NCBI GenBank assembly: GCA_029168955.1
Contig: JAPDOI010000139.1
Coordinates: 952,501 to 1,016,500, forward strand
Length of the DNA: 64,000 nucleotides
DNA from: Aplectana chamaeleonis
Taxonomy: Eukaryota; Nematoda; Chromadorea; Rhabditida; Cosmocercidae
Direction of reading: 5' to 3'
Shown one piece after another: positions 22,501-32,264 of the stretch. The position numbers and the translations under genes were made by a program. Below the pieces are notes generated by a model, which was not told where the DNA came from, made no database searches, and worked only from the letters and a program-made list of their open reading frames with translations. The number at the start of each line of letters is the position of its first letter. Position 1 is the stretch's first letter.

Positions 22501-25500
22501 ACGAAAAAGTCTTAAAATCAAGTTAATTTGGGTTCGTTAATTGAGGTGGAATTACGGCACTGATTGATCTGCTTCAATGGTGGATTTCAAAACTGGTGCA
22601 CGTCGCTTCGGCTTGCGGCGCGGTCAATTTTCGCTTGTTGTGGGATATACATCTCTGACCTCGATGATTCTCATTCCGTTGTTTTTCTATTTCAGTTATT
22701 TCTTCTCTATTACGGAGAATTGGAATTCGGGTTCCAAAAGGGGAACTTGAGGGCTAATCAACTCCCTGCGGTCGAGTTAGGTACCAAACGAGTGTTGGTA
22801 GTGGGGATTTGAGGCCTTGTTGGTGATACTCTCGAGCATAGGTATCATCACTGTATCGAATATTTTGAATATACTGTAGTAAATAACCGTTCTTCTGCGC
22901 AAGTTGTCGAATCGTTTTTGCATATAAATGGTCGGCGCAGATTTTCTTCTCATCTTACTATATTCTGCATACGCATAAAGACTGCCTGTCGCATTTGTGG
23001 ACTCGTGAAGACATATATTGAAGTTCACCAATAGTTTCATATCTACTTATCATTGAGGAGCGGTTGGTTGGGAATCAATGTGCATGAAACTCATCGCAGC
23101 ACAACCGCTCCCGCTCAACCAGTGGCGAGCGTGTTGCCTGAGAATTTGTGCAAATTGGTCTTCTGCCAACCGCTTCTCATTGATGGGGAAGTGAACAAAA
23201 TTTGGTGGACCGCACTATAGACTAAATCGAGAAAGGGAATAAAATCTGCGTTGAGTGTGCACACAGAAAACCAATCCGAAGTGCGGCAAGTGCCGTAGAC
23301 TATAGAGTTTATAAACCCATGTTACGGATAGCATCCTTCGTATGTCAGCCAATGTAGCACACCATCTGCCAAGACGTTCCAGACACCCTTTCTGGAGTCC
23401 TATTTACTTTCCACGGTATCCTGTTGGACCACTTTCTAGGATGCAGTGCCTGTTCCACATGAAGGGCTTATCACTCTTTACGCGGCGCACGCTCACATTC
23501 CTTGAAGCGACCCGCTCTCATCATAGAGCGCTACTCAGTTTCTGCCACGCGTCGCACGTTTTACATAAAACGCTACCGACTTTCTACGACGCGGCGCCCG
23601 CCCTCATGGAGCGCTACCCATTTTTCACGACGTCCTGCTGACGTCATCTGAAGCCCTACCTACTTCCCATGACACCATTTGAAGGCCCACTCCTTTTCCA
23701 CGAAGTCCTGGCCACGTCGTCTGAAGCACTACCTACTTTCCATGACACCATTTGACGGCCTACTCCTTTTCCACGAAGTCCTGGCCACGTCATCTAAAGC
23801 CCCACTCACTTTCCACGAAGTCTTGCTGACGTTATTTAAGGCCTATTTTATTTTTTCTGGGACTTCTGATGATTTATCGATTCTTGATGTGGTCAGGTAA
23901 TATTTTTAAATTCTTTAACGAAATCCAAAATTAACGTGTTAACGCATTAACGGGTTAACGCGGCTTTTTTCCAAAAATTAACGATTAACGCTTAACAAGA
24001 AAAAAAACTAATTTTCATTAACGCATACCCCTGATGGACATGTTCATCCAAACGGACAACTACTTCATGTTATAGAATAATGTCACTGAAATACGAAGTT
24101 TTGACGCGTTTCTCGCCGTTTCTTCGTGATTTTTGTAACACTTGGAGGTCATCGCATTGTTTTTTGTGAAAAACTCGGGGACGAAAATCATCGTGAACAC
24201 TGCCTTTGAGCGAATAATCGCGGAATGGAATATCGATTACCGTGAACACTGCCTTTGAAAGAAAATGAAACACATTAAAGGCACAGTCCAACCTCAGGGG
24301 TAATTTTTGATATTATGTTCCGACCGCCATGTATAGTAACCCTGCCAAGCGCGGAATCTCAATTCGCCCAAATAAGCGAGAAAAGGTGGGGAAAAAGCCG
24401 ACCACGCTCCCTTGAAAGAAAAAAATGGGTGACGCCCACCGACAAACTTTCGATCTCAGTAGGAAAGGGAAGCGCGATTGATTTTGTTCAAAATCTATGT
24501 TTTTCCGTTTGTTCTCGGCCTAGCTTCGTATTGTGGCCTGCTTTAGAACGATGGCTGCGAATAACGAGAGAAAACAGACTCGAGACAACTCGTCCGCGAG
24601 CTCCTCACCTTTCAAAATCAGAATCTTTGAGGGGCTAGAACTCCGTTTGTAGTGAGTTCTGAGCGACTCTGAACACACCGTTGTGATCAGCGTGAAATTT
24701 TCTCTAAGATAAACAGGAAAACGAAAATTCGGTTTCGAGGTTGGTCTGTGTCTTTAAGATGATAATAAACACTTTTTAGTTTGGGCTTCGTTCATGCTGA
24801 CTTGGGAAATGATGACTCTGTCGGCGATCGCCACCTACGCATTACGCCCGTCTCAGTCGATCTTCTTTGACAAGTACCCGATTGTGGACTCCATGGCTGC
24901 GAATGCTGGTGAGCTGGCATAGCTGTTTAAGACGGAACTAAGTGCAGTATACACGGCTGCAAACGTTAAAAAACCACACAATTGTGCTTGATGCGTTCTT
25001 GATGCGTACTGCCTTACGTCGCTAAGCGCATAAGCAGGGTTCAGCACGGTGTTGCGAAAATGTGCTAGAAGTTACTTCCCCTTGCCGGACCTCTGTATTA
25101 CTACCCCCTCCCTCCACATATCGTGTCATATTTCATTTATTCAGGCTCAGAAACGGATTAGCTGTTAAAAAATCGATGGCTCCCAATACCTTATCGCAAC
25201 TAAATGTTTTTCAACTTCAGGGCCCCATCTTTGAGTTGGAGTAGTTTCTTTCCATCCCCTGTCAGAAAATAAAGTCACTTTGGGTTCCTCTGAAAATTTT
25301 TTCGCCTATTTTAGGGTCCCTCACCCAGGTGTGTTGGCAAACAGTTTATGCGCCAGGGCCTCTTTTGTGGTTTTTGGACCCGATGGAGCTTTTTGAAACA
25401 AGTTTGGTGGTTGAATAATTTTCCACCTGGTTCAGACCTCGACAATTTTCGTGTGATTTGTGCGCAACGAAGCAGGATTTTCAGGCGTTCATATCCTGAC

Positions 25501-26375
25501 AATGCGGTCCGCAGCGTATCGGCAAAATAGTTCATGTCGTAGCGAAACTTGCTGGCATCTGCACTGTCACAAAGTCAGAGAAACCTTCAGAACTAAAGAA
25601 ATTTCCTAGTCGCGATCGGGATACGAATTTTCGTTTGGATGGCACCGTGACAAACTGTCTACTTCAAGGGCCCTCCATGCGTTTGCTGACAATCTGTTGA
25701 GCTCTGCTTGGGGAATACACAGAAAAGTATTGCGAGCGCAGTCAAGGCCACTCTCAGTGCTTACATTAGAAAGGAAATCCAATCCAGGGAAGCAAATCAA
25801 GCTGAAAAAATGATTGCTCCCAGAATCCAATCGCAACTAAATATTTCCTCACGTTTTCAATTACGGACCCCCATCTCAGCGCTGGAGTAGTTTTTTCTAT
25901 CCTAAAACAGAAAATATGCTCAGTTTGGGTTTAACCGAAATATAAATTTCTCGCGAAAAAAAAGGCAGTGAAAAAAGTTCAGATAAACTGAGTGAGTTTA
26001 TTTTTCGAGAGAGGATAGAAAAATCTGCCCCAGCTTGGAGATGGCGGTCTGACGATGAAAACTGGCGGAAATATTCACTTGCGATTGGATTCAGGGAGGC
26101 AACGTTTTTTTCTGGCTGATTTCGCGTGTCTGGATTTCGTTTCACTTGTGAGCCCTGATTGTTGCTTTAACTGCGCTCGAAACCGTTTTTTGTGTTTTTT
26201 AACATATTCCAAGCAGAGCTCGATAGGTTATCTACAAGAGCCAGGAGACCCCTTTAAATAGTAATTTTCTTCACACTTTCATCTTTTAGAATTCCAGAAG
26301 CTCGCGTTTGATATCGCTCCTATATACCACAACAACACAATCGATTGTATGCGGCGCATTTTCTACCTGACATAG
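10560..26375 (+). CDS. Organic solute transporter alpha-like protein (Ost-alpha / SLC51A family), 10 exons
   Basis: Spliced gene assembled by hand. Exons: 10560-10647, 11217-11371, 11436-11509, 11576-11665, 11728-11799, 12952-13062, 13121-13205, 13267-13420, 24780-24908, 26290-26375 (TAG stop). Every junction is GT..AG and all phases agree; the sum is 1044 nt, 347 residues, close to the roughly 340 residues of vertebrate Ost-alpha. The product has a short polar N terminus (1-33), a first membrane segment near 35-58 (FLLLSSLFTIVVGCLAVV), then FPITTVCNLAGMFIPR (80-95), a Cys pair PPLCC (145-149), EWLVFQTPILR (167-177), and further hydrophobic segments to a short basic tail. This order matches the Solute_trans_a (TMEM184/Ost-alpha) fold: a multi-pass carrier of bile-acid or steroid-like solutes that works with Ost-beta in vertebrates; the C. 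elegans members are osta-1 to osta-3, and OSTA-1 affects membrane trafficking in sensory cilia. Substrate here is unknown. Intron 8 is 11.4 kb. The start is chosen because exon 1 supplies the single base needed for exon 2; trans-splicing just upstream (TTTAG at 10547-10551) is possible, and exon 1 could instead be internal. Confidence 0.88.
10661..11145. mobile_element. TTAA-flanked MITE in intron 1 of the transporter gene
   Basis: AGGCACTGTTCGCGATAA at the left and its inverse at the right, TTAA at 10657-10660 and 11146-11149; 485 bp. It begins 13 bp after the exon 1 donor and fills most of the intron. It is the same subfamily as 20031-20514 and 42135-42594 (shared text CCGTTCTTCCCTT, TCTCTTTACTCAGGTCAGC). 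Confidence 0.88.
11857..12300. mobile_element. MITE of the AGGCATCGT subfamily in intron 5 of the transporter gene
   Basis: Left end AGGCATCGTCCGCGCTGAAAACC after TTAA (11853-11856) is matched by GGTTCTCAGCGTGTACGATGCCT, followed by TCAA, at the right; 444 bp. Confidence 0.75.
15325..16563 (-). mobile_element. mariner-type DNA transposon, TA target duplication
   Basis: 1239-bp element with terminal inverted repeats starting TTAGGGTGAGTC (left) and ending GACTCACCCTAA (right), flanked by TA on both sides. The repeats continue as an imperfect match over about 30 bp. It carries a decayed mariner transposase on the - strand. It lies in the 11.4-kb intron of the transporter gene, inside a larger inverted-repeat element (14869-18257). 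Confidence 0.93.
15392..16405 (-). pseudogene. mariner transposase, frameshifted
   Basis: Begins MSEKEHARVLILHYFERG and contains the mariner helix-turn-helix region, then CDEKW (first catalytic Asp), GDNCRPHIA (second Asp) and YSPDIAPSDYHLF (third Asp, D34D type). The frame changes twice: near 16140 after the N-terminal DNA-binding part, and near 15690 just before the second catalytic Asp. No single open frame spans it, so it should be inactive. The length without the shifts would be about 338 residues, normal for mariner. Confidence 0.92.
19442..20026. mobile_element. TTAA-flanked MITE interrupted by a second MITE
   Basis: Left AGGCAGTGTTCGCGATAATC (TTAA 19438-19441); right part GTAGAACTAAAACGACGTAG to AAATCC before TTAA (20027-20030). 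The same sequence occurs without interruption at 43595-43714. The insert is the element at 19497-19955. Confidence 0.8.
19497..19955. mobile_element. MITE of the AGGCATCGTACGC subfamily (nested)
   Basis: AGGCATCGTACGCTCAGGAA at the left and AGCGCGAACGTGCCT at the right, TTAA at 19493-19496 and TTAT at 19956-19959. The interior (TAGCTTGGCCTCTCTAGTG, GTGCTAGATGACTG) is shared with 32265-32701 and 58136-58598. Confidence 0.82.
20031..20514. mobile_element. TTAA-flanked MITE, AGGCAGTGTCCACGAT subfamily
   Basis: 484 bp between TTAA 20027-20030 and 20515-20518. Both TTAA sites are shared with neighbours, forming a head-to-tail chain. Near-identical interior to the elements at 10661 and 42135. Confidence 0.88.
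20519..21150. mobile_element. TTAA-flanked palindromic MITE, AGGCAGCATACA subfamily
   Basis: 632 bp. The ends AGGCAGCATACAGGCTCGTG / GAGCGTGTATGCTGCCT and a long inner inverted repeat (for example TACGCCCGTATTTTCACA at 20650 against TGTGAAAATACGGGCGTA at 21000) make it a near-complete hairpin. TTAA at both edges. Confidence 0.87.
21174..21635. mobile_element. MITE, AGGCAGTGTTCACGAT subfamily, decayed left end
   Basis: Left GGCAGTGTTCACGATGAAAG, right TTCGTGAACACTGCC before TTAA (21636-21639), which is shared with the next MITE. Interior resembles the inverse of 42135-42594. Confidence 0.78.
21640..22235. mobile_element. TTAA-flanked MITE, AGGCATCGTCCACGAT subfamily
   Basis: 596 bp; ends AGGCATCGTCCACGATGAAA and CATCGTGTACGATGCCT, TTAA 21636-21639 and 22236-22239. 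A close relative is at 29349-29955 (shared TTGTTACAAGGAACAAAACT, GATCGAAAGCAGC). Confidence 0.88.
22417..24033. mobile_element. hAT-like element inside another MITE, 8-bp target duplication
   Basis: Ends CAGGGCTGTGCGTTA and TAACGCATACCCCTG with flanks ATGGACAT at 22409-22416 and 24034-24041. The sub-terminal word here is TTAACG-based (CGTTAATGCGTTAA type), different from the element at 5801. The body holds a degraded 42-bp-period array (23345-23870). The host sequence is a copy of the repeat also present at 44217-44550, which shows the uninterrupted site. Confidence 0.87.
23345..23870. repeat. Diverged 42-bp-period tandem array within the hAT-like element
   Basis: Units such as TTTCCACGAAGTCCTG followed by a variable half recur every 42 bp, best preserved from 23640 to 23870. 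The TTCCACGAAGTCCTG core resembles TTCTACGGCGTCCTG of the large array at 37 kb. Confidence 0.65.
24279..24753. mobile_element. TTAA-flanked MITE, AGGCACAGTCCAA subfamily
   Basis: 475 bp, TTAA 24275-24278 and 24754-24757. Its right end lies only 26 bp before exon 9 of the transporter gene. An inverse relative of the same length is at 43719-44193. Confidence 0.85.
25665..26260. repeat. Palindrome in intron 9 of the transporter gene
   Basis: Sequence around 25690-25880 (GAGCTCTGCTTGG, TTGCGAGCGCAG, CAATCGCAACTAAATATTTC) is repeated in inverse at about 26040-26250 (GAAATATTCACTTGCGATTG, CTGCGCTCGAA, CCAAGCAGAGCTC). A direct relative of one arm is at 25150-25290. Probably a decayed inverted-repeat element. 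Confidence 0.7.
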
Positions 26376-26383
26376 CTTGTTAA

Positions 26384-26868
26384 AGGCAGCATACACGCTC
26401 GCAAAAGTTGTTGAGATAACTACATTAGTGGGGTTGTACGGGCCCTAGAGGAGCCCTCACGAAGTTGGAAGAGTTGAAAACGAGTTAAAATGACCGTATT
26501 TGAGCCGTATTGAGTCACAAAATCATCCTTTCTCCGCCCACCGATACGGGCTTCGCCCCCCAATACCAATGTTCAATGCTCGATTACGGTCATTTTGGCT
26601 CATTTTATTCGCTACTAACGTCGTAAGCGTTCGAGAAAGGGCCGTAAGAATACACTAGCGTCGTTATCCCAACGAATTTGTCGCTAGCTCCGCTATTTCA
26701 GCCAATGCGGTAGAACTCGTCCACTTCTGGGCCAATGTAGAACGAACCGTTATATCTTAATTTCAGTTGATTTTTTTTCGGTTTTTTCGTTATCTCTGAA
26801 TATTAACAGCTTCAGATCTTCGATTCATTCCATAAAATTGATATCATTTTTGAGCGTGTATGCTGCCT
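26384..26868. mobile_element. TTAA-flanked MITE directly after the transporter stop codon
   Basis: AGGCAGCATACACGCTCG at the left, GAGCGTGTATGCTGCCT at the right, TTAA 26380-26383 and 26869-26872. Its left TTAA begins 5 bp past the TAG stop, so the 3' UTR must run into it. Confidence 0.87.
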
Positions 26869-26872
26869 TTAA

Positions 26873-28059
26873 GAAATTCATTCATTCAGAGCTTTTTAGT
26901 TGATTTGGTCACCAATAATCACGCTCCCCATAAGATTTTTTTCCAGTCTTTGATGTGACCCCCTATCGGCACAAGGTACCCCACTCTTTGGTGTCTTGGG
27001 GCCTTTTACGACAGTCGCAACTGGTGCTGAACCCTGCGCATAGGTTGAGCCAGAATGGCATTACTTGTGTAACTCAGGTAGCCAACTTGCCTCGAAATCC
27101 CCCTTCTTTCACTCAGACAATGGGGCGGACTTATCGCGACGCCGAATGGAAACGAACGCGGGGTCAACGGCGATCAGCCCGATGTTTTTGCTTGCGGTCA
27201 GCTCTGGATGGCCTCGCGATCAGTACGGCTAGACAAAAAAGGAGCGAACGCAAAAAATCTGCCTCACTCAGTTGTTAATTGCAATAAAACGAGGCGGAGC
27301 CTAGCACCAAATTTAAGCAACGGCGGGTGTTACGTCCTCTGTCTAGGAAGGACAGAGTGTGCGCCCGCCAGCGCAACCAAGGAGATACTAGATGTACCTC
27401 AAAGTTGGGTAATTGAACTGGCGACGATCTCGTTCTTCCACACAGGAAGGTGCATCGTAGTCGAAGCGAGGTCCGTCGCGGTCAGTCCGATATTGTGGTG
27501 AGCGCGAAGCGCTCACCAGATTTGGGTTTGATTCGCCATCGCGCAACCCCCTGATCTCAGTATCAGGGTCCAGAGTAAACGTAGGAAGACCGTTCTTTTT
27601 GCATTTAATGTACTTTAGAAAGCTAAATAACTGTTCAAATGATGGTCCGGATTGGTTCCCTGAGATTCGAGGAAATGTGTCAAAACCACGTCATTTTGGT
27701 CGAAAAAATCTTCATCTCCTTTTTTTTCAGTTGGCGTTCACGATCTTGTTGGAACACTTATCGTTGAGCTAGAGAGCTCATTTTTGGCCAGGGAGCTGGT
27801 TATGTTTGCACCTAGCTCCTGTCAAATTTTGAAGTTTGTAGCTCAATTTTCGCGGAACCTCAAAATTAAAGGTCAAAAAAGGCAAAAACACGTAAACATG
27901 TTATTATAAACCATCCGACAGTTACTTATTCGTAAAAATGAAATAGTGAAATAAACACCGTTACTGATAGGCTTTTGCTCAGGATTTGACGGGGCAACGC
28001 TTCAATCAATACGGCGGGATCTTGGAAGTACTTTTTGGAACGCCGCACTGTGTGACGCA
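26873..28059. other. No gene recognised
   Basis: Frames at 26955-27278 and 27208-27501 (+) are open but without motif or splice partner. Confidence 0.5.
27493..27523. repeat. Short palindrome GGTGAGCGC..GCGCTCACC, also at 35790
   Basis: GTGGTGAGCGCGAAGCGCTCACC here; the inverse occurs at about 35790-35820 with matching flanks. Confidence 0.65.
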
Positions 28060-28485
28060 GAAGTGCGCCACAGAACGCCGTAGATAGTGTGCGGGACCCG
28101 ATCAGGAGTGCGCAAGACGCCGTAGAACGTGTGTGGGACCAAAGTGGGAGTGCGCTGGACGCCGTAGAAAGTGTGCGGGACCCAAATGTGTGTGCGCAGA
28201 ACGCCGTAGAAAGTGCGTGGTATCCAAATGAGAGTGCACAGAACGCCGTAGATAGTGCGCGGGACCCGAGCAGGAGTGCGCAAGACGCCGTGGAACGTGT
28301 GTGGGACCAAAGTGGGAGTGCGCCGGACGCCGTAGAAAGTGTGCGGGACCCAAATGTGTGTGCGCAGAACGCTGTAGAAAGTGTGTGGTGTCCAAGTGAG
28401 AGTGCGCAGAACGCCGTAGATAGTGTGCGGGACCTGAGCAGGAGTACGCAAGACGCCGTAGAACGTGTGTGGGACCCAAATACAA
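28060..28485. repeat. 42-bp minisatellite, about 10 units, inverse orientation to the 37-kb array
   Basis: Units of the form AGTGTGCGGGACCCAAATG..GTGCGCAGAACGCCGTAGAA, 42 bp. Because 42 is a multiple of 3, stop-free frames up to 229 codons appear on both strands; these look like shadows of the repeat. Confidence 0.9.
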
Positions 28486-28702
28486 GCACGCCGATGCCGA
28501 TCATGTTCTTCCGCAGGGCTACCGTAACCATTCTTGAACAAAACATGATAACGAACGATAGCACACGCTCATAACAAGCGGAGTATGAGAGGGCAGAGGA
28601 GCGGTATGCATTCATTCACACACCGCTCTCTCCGAGAAGCCGCTGGGAAGTGGCTGAGGTCGAAATTGTGCAAACATGATAGTTGGCTGTTACGATGTTC
28701 TT

Positions 28703-29008
28703 GTAGTCTACAGCAATGGAAGTAGGACCTGGTGAGGTTGCGGACTCTCCCTAGCATACTGTTGTCTGATTGTGTTATCACTCATTTTTTCGAAATAACT
28801 GAGATTGGTCGGTGAGCTTTCGTTTCCACTCTCACCTTTCCACCTGTTTTCATTGCTTCCACAGATGTAGTCATATCGGTGAAAACACAGACTCACCGAC
28901 CTATCACAGCTGTTTCGTAAAAATGAGCGATACCAATAACAAAGTACCGTATGTTAGGACGAGTCCGCAACCTCACCAGGTCCTACTTCCATTGCTGTCG
29001 ACTATATA
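28703..29008. repeat. Inverted repeat between two 42-bp arrays
   Basis: GTCTACAGCAATGGAAGTAG..GACCTGGTGAGGTTGCGGACT at the left is matched in inverse by AGTCCGCAACCTCACCAGGT..CTACTTCCATTGCTG at the right. An outer pair (GGGCTACCGTAACC at 28516, GGTTACGGTAGCCC at 29043) extends the symmetry. Confidence 0.8.
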
Positions 29009-29089
29009 TCCAAGCTGACACTTGGAAATTTTTTAATGGAGGGTTACGGTAGCCCTGCGGAAAAAACGATCGGCATGAGCTTGCTTGTG

Positions 29090-29238
29090 ACCCAAAAGGG
29101 TGTGCGCAGAACGCCGTAGAAAGTGTCTGGGACTCGAATGAGAGTGCGCCGGAGGCCATAGAAAGTGTGCGGGACCCAAATGGGTGAGCGCAGAACGCCG
29201 TAGAAAGTGTGCAGGTCATCAGTTGGAGTGCGCAGGAC
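29090..29238. repeat. 42-bp minisatellite, about 3.5 units
   Basis: GTGCGCAGAACGCCGTAGAA units in the same orientation as the array at 28060-28485, although the sequence between the two arrays is an inverted repeat. Confidence 0.82.
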
Positions 29239-29264
29239 GTCACAGAAGGGGTAAAAATAAACGA

Positions 29265-30564
29265 CATTCCTAAGAGTTTAGGTTCCTGGCAAAAGTAAAG
29301 ATTTGGCATGGTCATTTTTTTCGAAAAATTAGAAATATACTCACTTAAAGGCATCGTACACGATGAAAACCGTATTTGGGTTTATGCGTTCATTCGGACT
29401 AGTGGGCCATGACAATGTCACTCAGAAAGTTTAGAGTTCCAAAACCGTCTCTGAGTGAAGATTCGCTCACCTCAAAAAGGCTTCCTGGGTTTGGGGGGGC
29501 CGGCCTTGGGGTCGATCCGTTGTTACAAGGAACAAAACTCCTGGGTTGCTGACGGCAGGCGTGCCTTGACGTGTCGTAGGGCGCAATGCACACGCCAGTC
29601 GATTTCGAATTCGACATCGATCGAAAGCAGCTGGCAGCACTGGACGCAGCAGGTTGCTCAAAGGCGAGAAAAGCAAAGGAAAAATCGATCGCTCACCTGA
29701 ACCGCGTCCCCGTTGAATTGCTTCCGACGCTGCGTCATGGAACGAATTGTAAAACTGTTCCTTGCATTCTCCGCGCAACTATCCCAAGTTGACGTGGGCG
29801 CGAACTTCAAATTTGTTTTGAGTTTTCTTAAAATGGTTTTTTCTTCAGAAGTTGACGTTTTTGAGGGATCCTTTTGCAACAGTTGGTCACTATAAGGATA
29901 TAGCAACACGAAAACATCAAAAACTCAAACATGGTTTTCATCGTGTACGATGCCTTTAAAAGAGGAAGGTAAAGAAAAATGAAAAAAAGTTTTGAAATGT
30001 TTGTGAGTACGATTTGGCGTAGAATAATTTGATTTTTGGGAAATGTAGTGAAATATTTGAAAGTATGATTTGGCAGTCGAGTTTGAACCAACTATATATT
30101 GATAAGAGTTGTGCAAAACGAGAGATCGCATTGTATGAGCTTATCCGTAGAACATATCGAAGCAAAATCACGCGTGATACGGCAAGCGATAAAGGCTCAT
30201 TCGGGAGCTGGAATGCCGCGGTCTTCACGTATCAAGTGAAGTAAAATCAACTGTTAGTTCCATATCGCGCGTGATTTTGCTTTGATATGTAATACGGATG
30301 AGCTCATACAATGCGATATCTCGTTTTGCACAACTCTTGTAAATAGTTGGTTCAAATTCGACTGCCAAATCATACCTTCAAATATTTCACTACATTTCCC
30401 AAAAATCAAATTATTCTACGCCAAATCGTTTTCATAAACATTTCAAAACTTTTTTTCATTTTTCTTTACCTTCCTCTTTTAAGTGAGTATATTTCTAATT
30501 TTTCGAAAAAAAAAATGGTCATACCAAATCTTTACTTTTGCCAGGAACCTAAACTTTCAGGAAT
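29265..30564. repeat. Long palindrome interrupted by a MITE in its left arm
   Basis: Outer ends ATTCCTAAGAGTTTAGGTTC / GAACCTAAACTTTCAGGAAT; inner ends near 30180 and 30262. Apart from the MITE (29349-29955) the arms match closely. The arms carry AAATGTAGTGAAAT and GATTTGGC, motifs shared with the palindrome at 30941. Confidence 0.88.
29349..29955. mobile_element. TTAA-flanked MITE, AGGCATCGTACACGAT subfamily, with an empty site in the other palindrome arm
   Basis: 607 bp between TTAA 29345-29348 and 29956-29959. The right palindrome arm (about 30472-30488) reads CCTCTTTTAAGTGAG with no insertion, which proves a 4-bp TTAA duplication. Confidence 0.93.
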
Positions 30565-30940
30565 AAGCCGTTGCTTGCGATCAGCCGGAATACAATGCAG
30601 GCCGTTCATTATCAGTCCTAATCACATTGTTGTACGCGATTAAAACGATTTATGGTCGCGTAAAGTTCTACTCACCAGTAGCTGCGCGCGATAAGTCCGC
30701 ACTTCTGTCGTACGCATAGCTCGAAGATATCGAGCGAACGCAGCTCGTCCGCGATCAGTTTTACTTGAATTTTCGCTGGCGTAGAAACGGTTACAGAGCG
30801 CGGTAAGTACTAATCGACAACTTCTGTGCGCGATATGTTCGCCCCATCGCTGAGCATCAAAACCTCGTCTCTTCTAATAACCGCCAAGTCAAAAACACTT
30901 CAATAAAGCAACTGATTTTCAAAAGTGATTCCTGAAAGTA

Positions 30941-31736
30941 TTTCTGAAAGTTGGGCTCCGCAGAAAAGGTCAAGGATTTGGCATTGCTCCTAAATGTCGT
31001 GAAATTGTCTTATTGGATTTGGCTCTCAACTTGATTTTTCAAATGTAGTGAAATTGTCGAATTGATTTGGCTGTGATGATACTATATGCAGATAACATAA
31101 TCATTAAATGTAGTGAAATTGTTGCAAACGGATTTGGCAGGAGCTCTATCAATTATCACAGTCAAATCATGCGTCAGAAGGTCCTCTGGCGAGCGAATGA
31201 AGACAAAAAGAAAAAAATAATAATCCTCAGTCAACAATGCTGAACGAAACGTGGCCTTATGGGCTAGAATTAAGGTTTCCAAATGCTATTCTGCCTTTTC
31301 AGTGTGGCCTTTTCAGGTACCAGACCTTCCCTCACCGATGAGATAAAATTCATGAAAACGAAATCTAACGCAATTTACTCGCTACTGACTATGTCTTCGT
31401 GTCCTCAACGCTTTCACGGTTCGCATTGTATAGAAACGTTTTGCTGCTAGGTTTATTCCTGTTCTCATTCGATTCAATATGCGCTCCAAGGAAAACCCCT
31501 TCTTACGCGTGATTTGACTGTGATAATTGATAGAGCTCCTGCCAAATCCGTTTGCAACAATTTCACTACATTTAATGATTATGTTATCTGCATATAGTAT
31601 CATCACAGCCAAATCAATTCGACAATTTCACTACATTTGAAAATCAAGTTGAGAGCCAAATCAATAAGACAATTTCACGACATTTAGGAGCAATGCCAAA
31701 TCCTTGACCTTTTCTGCGGAGCCCAACTTTCAGAAA
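30941..31736. repeat. Second long palindrome of the AAATGTAGTGAAAT type
   Basis: Arms 30941-31180 and 31498-31736 are nearly identical inverse copies (CTGAAAGTTGGGCTCCGCAG / CTGCGGAGCCCAACTTTCAG). Each arm holds three AAATGTAGTGAAATTGT or AAATGTCGTGAAATTGT motifs followed by GATTTGGC. The spacer is about 320 bp, with no gene seen. Confidence 0.88.
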
Positions 31737-32264
31737 TTTCACAACTTTTTACAAGGGTTTCCTTCTACAATATCGTCAAGCTCTAAAAGGCAAGTTGTTT
31801 TTCTTTGAAACATAGTGGTAGAAATGAAGAAACAGCTGCTAGGATTGCAAGATAATAGTTGCAACGCGGCTTCCTACAGACAAGATACAAGGCATATACT
31901 TTTTGAATTTAAAAATCGAGAAAATGAAGAAATGAGTTTTAAATGACCCAATTGTACAGGGTTGGGGCACAATCCTAGACGGGGAGAGGGGCACCCACCA
32001 TTCAAGACAGAAGTGAAATGAACCACCCATTGGTAAGGCTACCAGTCGGAGTATTTTCATGAAGTTTCTATAAAAACAATGATTGATAGCAGTATCAGAC
32101 ATCTTTTATCAGAATTTTCCATCATTTCTATGAGTCTTGGGGGGCCTTACCCCGTCTAGGATAGACCCAGGGTCAGTCGCTCTAGCCAAACTTCACCGGT
32201 TCTTGCTGACGTGGCTCGTCTGCGCCGGCCCATATGTCTGATTCGGAACAAGAACGATAGTTAA

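Larger units (their letters stand above)
22240..24205. mobile_element. MITE carrying the hAT-like insertion
   Basis: Begins GTATCACAGTAAGTGTTTG after TTAA and ends CATCGTGAACACTGCCT before TTGA. Copies occur at 44217-44550 (uninterrupted), about 41494-41825 (inverse) and about 45185-46795 (interrupted by the TAA-flanked element). A stray end of a related element is at about 24230-24256. Confidence 0.72.
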
